The translations under genes and the position numbers were made by a program. The notes below the pieces were generated by a model, which saw nothing but the letters and a program-made list of their open reading frames with translations, was not told where the DNA came from and did no database searches. A stretch of DNA of 10,016 bases, taken from positions 1-10,016 of the forward strand of contig CAMHDX010000018.1 of the NCBI GenBank assembly GCA_946183895.1. The letters are read 5' to 3'. This document shows positions 6,947 through 10,016 of this stretch, one piece after another. The stretch comes from an uncultured Porphyromonadaceae bacterium (GTDB lineage: Bacteria; Bacteroidota; Bacteroidia; Bacteroidales; Muribaculaceae). How positions within the stretch are numbered: position 1 is the stretch's first letter; each line of letters opens with the position of its first letter.

Positions 6947-8008
6947 ATGCTCATTCTTGTTATCAATCCGGGCTCCACGTCGACCAAGGTGGCTGTGTTC
7001 AACGACACCGACCAGCGGTTTAGCATCTCAATCAGCCACAGTCCCGAGGAGTTGGCTCCCTTCGACGACTTCACCGACCAGGAGGAGTTCCGCTATGACC
7101 ACATTTGCTCGGCGCTGGCTGCCGCCGGCTATGGTGAGACGCACTTTGACGCAGTGATTGGCCGCGGCAGTCTTGCCAAGCCTGTCGAGGGCGGCGTGTA
7201 TCTAGTCAATGATCAGATGATTGACGATGCGCGACGGGCAACCGACCGCCATGCCTGCGACCTGGGCTGCATCCTCGCCCAACGCTTCGCCCAAACCATG
7301 CCCGGCGCACTGTGCCTCATCGCCGACCCGGGCTCGGTTGACGAGCTCAACGACTACGCGCGTGTCACCGGTTCGCCGCTGATGCCGCACTACTGCATCT
7401 GGCATGCCCTCAACCAGCGTGCCATCGCGCGGCGCTACGCCCACGAGACCGGACGGCACTACGAGGACTTGAACCTGATTATCTGCCATCTGGGCGGCGG
7501 CATCTCTATCGCGGCACATGAGCACGGGCGCGCGGTGGACGTCAACAATGCCCTCAATGGCGACGGTCCCTTCTCGCCCGAGCGCGCCGGCACGCTGCCG
7601 GTGGGCACGCTGGTGGACTTGTGCTACAGCGGGCGCTACACGCGCGCCGAGTGGCAACGCCGCATCGCCGGTCAAGCGGGCATGAGTGCGCACCTGGGCA
7701 CTAACGACATGCGCGAGGCTCTGCGCCGCATCAACGCCGGCGACGCTCACGCCAAACTCATCGTTGACGCCATGCTCTATCACACCGCCAAGGCCATCGC
7801 ATCTCATGGTGCCACGCTGCGCGGCAAGGTCGACGCAATTCTCCTCACCGGCGGCATGGCGCACAACGACTACGTCACCAACGCCCTGCGCGAACGCGTT
7901 GACTGGCTCGCACCGGTGTTTGTCTACCCGGGTGAGGACGAGATGCGAGCTCTCGCCGAGAATGCCCTCGCGGTGCTCAACGGCTCCATTACCGCCAAGC
8001 CTTACTGA
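6947..8008 (+). CDS. buk: Butyrate kinase (branched-chain fatty acid kinase possible)
   Basis: 353 residues, full length for the acetate/butyrate kinase family (ASKHA fold). It transfers phosphate from butyryl phosphate to ADP, yielding butyrate and ATP, and works with Ptb just upstream. Motifs in order: NPGSTSTKV (7-15) for phosphate binding, GRGSLAKPVEGG (72-83), HALNQRA near 153-159, HLGGGIS (181-187), DVNNALNGDGPFSPERAG (198-215), and LLTGGMAHN (299-307) for adenosine binding. These separate it from acetate kinase. Small departures from the common pattern are GRGS where GRGG is usual, and PHYCIWHALN where an R/K-S-I-F-HALN block is typical. Such changes might tune acyl-chain choice, but this is inference. 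The gene ends before a hairpin terminator. Confidence 0.95.
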   Translation: MLILVINPGSTSTKVAVFNDTDQRFSISISHSPEELAPFDDFTDQEEFRYDHICSALAAAGYGETHFDAVIGRGSLAKPVEGGVYLVNDQMIDDARRATDRHACDLGCILAQRFAQTMPGALCLIADPGSVDELNDYARVTGSPLMPHYCIWHALNQRAIARRYAHETGRHYEDLNLIICHLGGGISIAAHEHGRAVDVNNALNGDGPFSPERAGTLPVGTLVDLCYSGRYTRAEWQRRIAGQAGMSAHLGTNDMREALRRINAGDAHAKLIVDAMLYHTAKAIASHGATLRGKVDAILLTGGMAHNDYVTNALRERVDWLAPVFVYPGEDEMRALAENALAVLNGSITAKPY

Positions 8009-8026
8009 GCCACGCCCGATTAACCA

Positions 8027-8074
8027 CACAAAAATAGCCTCGGTCTCAAATGAGTTACCGAGGCTTATTTTGTG
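8027..8074. terminator. Hairpin terminator between convergent genes
   Basis: AGCCTCGGT (8036-8044) and ACCGAGGCT (8057-8065) form a perfect 9-base stem. After a 2-base internal mismatch the pairing continues through CACAAAA upstream and TTTTGTG downstream. The A-rich left flank and T-rich right flank let it work on both strands: it ends the ptb-buk transcript 18 bases after the buk stop and could stop leftward reading from the cysteine-repeat gene. Confidence 0.85.
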
Positions 8075-8189
8075 CGATCCAGATGTGCTATCATCAGCAT
8101 GACGGCTCGCGGTGAGATTGTTTTATTACGAATCAGTCAGTGTTACTATTGTTTGAAGCATTTTACGCCTTTTTGACTGACCAGAACCG

Positions 8190-8224
8190 TAAAGGTTTAA
8201 TCGCTCTCTCGCTTTTAACCTTTA
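8190..8224. repeat. Inverted repeat in the convergent gap
   Basis: TAAAGGTT (8190-8197) and AACCTTTA (8217-8224) are perfect inverted copies around a 19-base loop containing CGCTCTCTCG. It lies 33 bases beyond the stop of the cysteine-repeat gene (minus strand). It lacks a T run, so it may stabilise the 3' end of that mRNA rather than terminate it. The rest of 8075-8256 shows no gene. Confidence 0.35.
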
Positions 8225-8256
8225 TTAACAACCTCGCCACATTACGGCACATGTAT

Positions 8257-8745
8257 TTACTTTGCCTGACCTGCCTTTTTATCGGGCTTGACGGGCGGAA
8301 TCTTGCAGTAGGGCTTGCCCTTGTTGGGCAGAGCCTGCTCGCCCTCAGCCGCAGCTGCCTTGTCGCACTGCTTCTCGGCCTTGCAGCATTGTTGCGCGGC
8401 AGCCTTGTCGCACTTCACGGCGGCTTTGTCGCACTTCGCGGCGGCCTTGTCGCACTTCGCGGCGGCTTTGTCGCACTTCGCGGCAGCCTTGTCGCACTTC
8501 GCGGCAGCCTTGTCACACTTCGCGGCGGCCTTGTCGCACTTCGCGGCGGCTTTGTCGCACTTCGCGGCGGCCTTGTTACACTCCGCTACTTTGCAGTCGC
8601 TACAATCCTTGGCGGCATTTTGCTTGCAGCACTGCTGTCCCGCCTTGCTACACTGCTGCGCGGGCTTGCAGCAATCGTCTGCCATAGCCACTGGGGCGGC
8701 GCACATAGCCAGTACCGCCACCGCTAACATCATCAATCTCTTCAT
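8257..8745 (-). CDS. Exported cysteine-rich heptad-repeat protein of unknown function
   Basis: 162 residues, not recognised as a named family. A signal peptide is clear: MKR, a hydrophobic run, then AMA before Asp23, so the mature protein starts DDCC and enters the periplasm. A lipoprotein is unlikely, because the only signal-region cysteine (Cys15) follows Met. The mature 140 residues hold 20 cysteines, nearly all others being K, A, D and Q. Three loose heptads (CCKPAQQ, CSKAGQQ, CCKQNAA) at 25-45 precede a short CSDC stretch. Nine heptads at 55-117 follow: ECNKAAA, then eight KCDKAAA, one with V in the last place. QQCCKAEKQCDKAAAA comes next, then a proline-lysine tail. If helical, heptad spacing would put Cys56 to Cys112 in one stripe. 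Metal, haem or thiol binding is conceivable but unproven. It begins 38 bases after the barrel-protein gene, with no promoter box between, so the two are probably co-transcribed. Confidence 0.85.
   Translation of the reverse strand: MKRLMMLAVAVLAMCAAPVAMADDCCKPAQQCSKAGQQCCKQNAAKDCSDCKVAECNKAAAKCDKAAAKCDKAAAKCDKAAAKCDKAAAKCDKAAAKCDKAAAKCDKAAVKCDKAAAQQCCKAEKQCDKAAAAEGEQALPNKGKPYCKIPPVKPDKKAGQAK
8395..8583 (-). repeat. Nine tandem 21-base units encoding the cysteine heptads
   Basis: Nine in-frame 21-base units lie head to tail inside the cysteine-rich gene. Eight (8395-8562) encode KCDKAAA or KCDKAAV and the ninth (8563-8583) encodes ECNKAAA. The eight differ at the Ala codon (GCC or GCT), the second Lys codon (AAG or AAA), one Cys codon (TGT at 8500-8520) and one Ala-to-Val change (8416-8436). 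Units 3-4 and 7-8 form an identical 42-base pair, which points to past block duplication. Such arrays tend to vary in copy number between strains. Confidence 0.95.
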
Positions 8746-8783
8746 AATACCTAAATTTTGTGAATCTATTGTTGATTAGTGAA

Positions 8784-9473
8784 TTAATAAATCTTGCTGA
8801 ACAATCCGCTGTAACTCAGTGTGATGCCATAGTAGGTACCACTCACAGCCGACGGCATGCCGCCCTTGAAGCGCGCGCCGCCAATGTGAGGCGTGATGCG
8901 CACACTCGACGTGTAGCGGTGATTGTCGACAAAGCGGCTATGCACCTTGATGTCGACATCAAGCGCTACCTGCCACGACACGCTGCCCAGCGACACGTCA
9001 TGGCTCTCGGTGACGATGAACACGTCGTGACCGTCGTCGTTGACGCCCCATTCCAGGTCGTTGACGCTCCAGCCCAGGCGGTGATAGACCATGCCGGCGA
9101 GTGGTGTGATGCTCACCGCGTCACTGCGCAACACGCTGTAACCCAGCAACGCCCGCACTGTCACATGGCTCGCGCTACCCGACCGGTTGAGCTGCAGGTC
9201 GCGCCCCTTCTCGTCAAACAAGCCGAACGGGTTTCGGACCTTTAACGACGGCTGGCCGTAGTGAGCCCCCGCCTTGAAGCGCAGGCCGCCATAGTCGACC
9301 TCGAATGCGCCGCCAAAGGGGACTTCGCCCTTGACAAAGCTGTGCAGGCCGCCGGCAGGCAGCATGCCGCCCACTCCGGCCTCAAAGCCGTAGCTCCACC
9401 GTTGTGCCCACGCGGACATCGCCATGACACAAGCCAGTATTGTTGTCAAAATTCGCATCATCGGCAAGCTCAT
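8784..9473 (-). CDS. Outer-membrane beta-barrel-like protein, exported
   Basis: 229 residues. A signal peptide ends at AWA before Gln24; starts at Met1, Met5 or Met6 would all keep it. The mature part is rich in alternating polar and hydrophobic residues with glycine and aromatics, as in small outer-membrane barrels: YGFEAGVGGML, AFEVDYGGLRFKAGAHYG, VTVRALLGYSVL, ITPLAGMVYHRLGW, WQVALDVDIKV, and a final YYGITLSYSGLFSKIY. The last strand ends in an aromatic residue, as the outer-membrane insertion signal requires. Length would suit 8 to 10 strands. No catalytic motif was seen. The cysteine-repeat gene follows 38 bases later on the same strand, and panB lies upstream beyond a 141-base gap. The only promoter-like box, TAGGTTTT near 9491-9498, is weak. 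The function (porin, structural or ligand-binding barrel) is not known. Confidence 0.75.
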   Translation of the reverse strand: MSLPMMRILTTILACVMAMSAWAQRWSYGFEAGVGGMLPAGGLHSFVKGEVPFGGAFEVDYGGLRFKAGAHYGQPSLKVRNPFGLFDEKGRDLQLNRSGSASHVTVRALLGYSVLRSDAVSITPLAGMVYHRLGWSVNDLEWGVNDDGHDVFIVTESHDVSLGSVSWQVALDVDIKVHSRFVDNHRYTSSVRITPHIGGARFKGGMPSAVSGTYYGITLSYSGLFSKIY

Positions 9474-9540
9474 TTTAGCTGAAGAATCTTAAAACCTAAA
9501 GTTGAGAGTGTTTTGCTTAGAAATTTCATTAAACATTCTC

Positions 9541-9609
9541 CACAATGCATTACGAATTCTGTAATTATCTGTAAAAATTATCTGTAGTTCTCTGTAATTG
9601 TGCATTGTG
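9541..9609. repeat. AT-rich intergenic repeat element downstream of panB
   Basis: CACAATGCA (9541-9549) and TGCATTGTG (9601-9609) are perfect 9-base inverted copies enclosing about 50 bases. Inside, the plus strand has four TCTGTA or TCTGTAATT units at irregular 10 to 15 base steps, and the right arm carries a direct doubling of TGTGCAT. No ORF or known terminator explains it. It may be a small repeated intergenic element, but that needs genome-wide comparison. Confidence 0.5.
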
Positions 9610-9614
9610 CATTA

Positions 9615-10016
9615 TTAATAACTCTCGTCAAGCGTGGGGAAGGCACCTTGCTTCACATCGCTGATGTAGTTGCCCACACTGTCGATGAGGCGCTCGCCCA
9701 GGTTGTCGTACAGGCGCAGGAACTTGGGCTTGAAGCCCATGTTCAGCCCCAGCATGTCGTGAGCCACCAGCACCTGGCCGTCGGTGTCGGGACCGGCGCC
9801 GATGCCGATGGTAGGAATGGATATCGAGCGCGTCACCAGCGAGCCCAGCGCTGCCGGAATCTTCTCCAGCACCAGCATGAAGCAGCCCGCCTCGGCAAGC
9901 GCCTTGGCATCCTCCAGCAGAGCCTGCGCCTCGGCATCGTTAGTGGCACGCGTCACAAAGCTGCCAAACTGGTTGATTGACTGCGGGGTCAAGCCCAGAT
10001 GGCCGCACACCGGAAT
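9615..10016 (-). CDS. panB: 3-methyl-2-oxobutanoate hydroxymethyltransferase, C-terminal half (cut by window edge)
   Basis: The final 133 residues of PanB (ketopantoate hydroxymethyltransferase), about half of a protein that is usually 265 to 275 residues; the frame is open to the right edge. It adds a hydroxymethyl group from methylenetetrahydrofolate to 2-oxoisovalerate, the first committed step to pantothenate and CoA, in the cytosol. Signatures: IPVCGHLGLTPQS at the visible start, the catalytic glutamate in VLEKIP (the counterpart of E. coli Glu181 in VLECVP), then SIPTIGIGAGPDTDGQVLV and HDMLG. The C-terminal region around YISDVKQGAFP matches the family end. The true start lies outside the window; a GTG at 10010 is an internal valine codon. 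Its stop is followed by the AT-rich repeat region, and the barrel-protein gene begins 141 bases further on. Confidence 0.96.
   Translation of the reverse strand: MPVCGHLGLTPQSINQFGSFVTRATNDAEAQALLEDAKALAEAGCFMLVLEKIPAALGSLVTRSISIPTIGIGAGPDTDGQVLVAHDMLGLNMGFKPKFLRLYDNLGERLIDSVGNYISDVKQGAFPTLDESY

Noticed and set aside
7202-8029. Long minus-strand open frame (275 residues) opposite butyrate kinase
   Set aside because: No family features are visible, and the plus strand has all butyrate kinase motifs.
8133-8180. Inverted pair TCAGTCA / TGACTGA in the convergent gap
   Set aside because: Only 7 bases with a 34-base loop and no flanking signal; expected by chance in a region of this size.
8395-8583. 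Possible CRISPR array, because of regular 21-base periodicity
   Set aside because: There are no unique spacers between the units; they are directly adjacent, in frame and coding.
8140-8727. Long plus-strand frame with repeated GLVALRGG-like units opposite the cysteine-rich gene
   Set aside because: It is the complement of the 21-base array, which opens several frames. The minus-strand frame has a signal peptide, an AMA cleavage site and silent variation between units, so that one is the gene.
8315-8779. Plus-strand frame with ALSHFAA repeats
   Set aside because: Another shadow of the same repeat; it has no signal or start context and runs past the start of the real gene.
9491-9498. TAGGTTTT on the minus strand as promoter of the barrel gene
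   Set aside because: It misses the last G of TAnnTTTG and has no TTTG box about 19 bases upstream; too weak to list as a feature.

Overview
The window looks like a piece of a Bacteroidales chromosome, most plausibly Muribaculaceae or a relative. Four things point there: promoter boxes of the Bacteroidota TAnnTTTG type; starts with no clear Shine-Dalgarno sequence and AT-rich leaders; a DUF4369-type lipoprotein; and GC-rich genes split by AT-rich gaps. The genus is inference. No rRNA, tRNA, CRISPR array or transposase was seen.

Left block (1-5247, minus strand): five genes read leftward as one tight unit. Two rhomboid intramembrane proteases come first (the second has GASA at the active serine). 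They are followed by a membrane-anchored endonuclease/exonuclease/phosphatase (EEP) protein, an M3 dipeptidyl carboxypeptidase-like lipoprotein, and the start of a DUF4369 lipoprotein that runs off the left edge. Overlaps of 20 and 4 bases and gaps of 18 and 43 bases support co-transcription. All products are membrane or envelope proteins, so this resembles an envelope proteolysis and housekeeping operon.

Middle (5248-5572): a 325-base divergent control region. It has a good HU promoter on the plus strand, a weaker promoter for the rhomboid operon on the minus strand, a small GC hairpin and a 16-base A7-CG-T7 palindrome. HU (90 aa) follows and ends in a strong hairpin terminator.

Right-centre (6003-8008, plus strand): phosphate butyryltransferase and butyrate kinase, 29 bases apart. 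Together they convert butyryl-CoA or branched-chain acyl-CoA to the free acid with ATP formation. A hairpin placed to serve both strands ends the unit.

Right block (8257-10016, minus strand): the 3' end of panB (pantothenate synthesis), an AT-rich gap with repeats, an outer-membrane beta-barrel-like protein, and 38 bases later an exported 162-aa protein with 20 cysteines in its mature part. The core of that protein is eight perfect or near-perfect heptads of KCDKAAA. It is the least ordinary item here: the copies differ almost only at synonymous sites, so the protein motif appears to be under selection. Its function is unknown; binding of metal or another thiol ligand in the periplasm is a guess.
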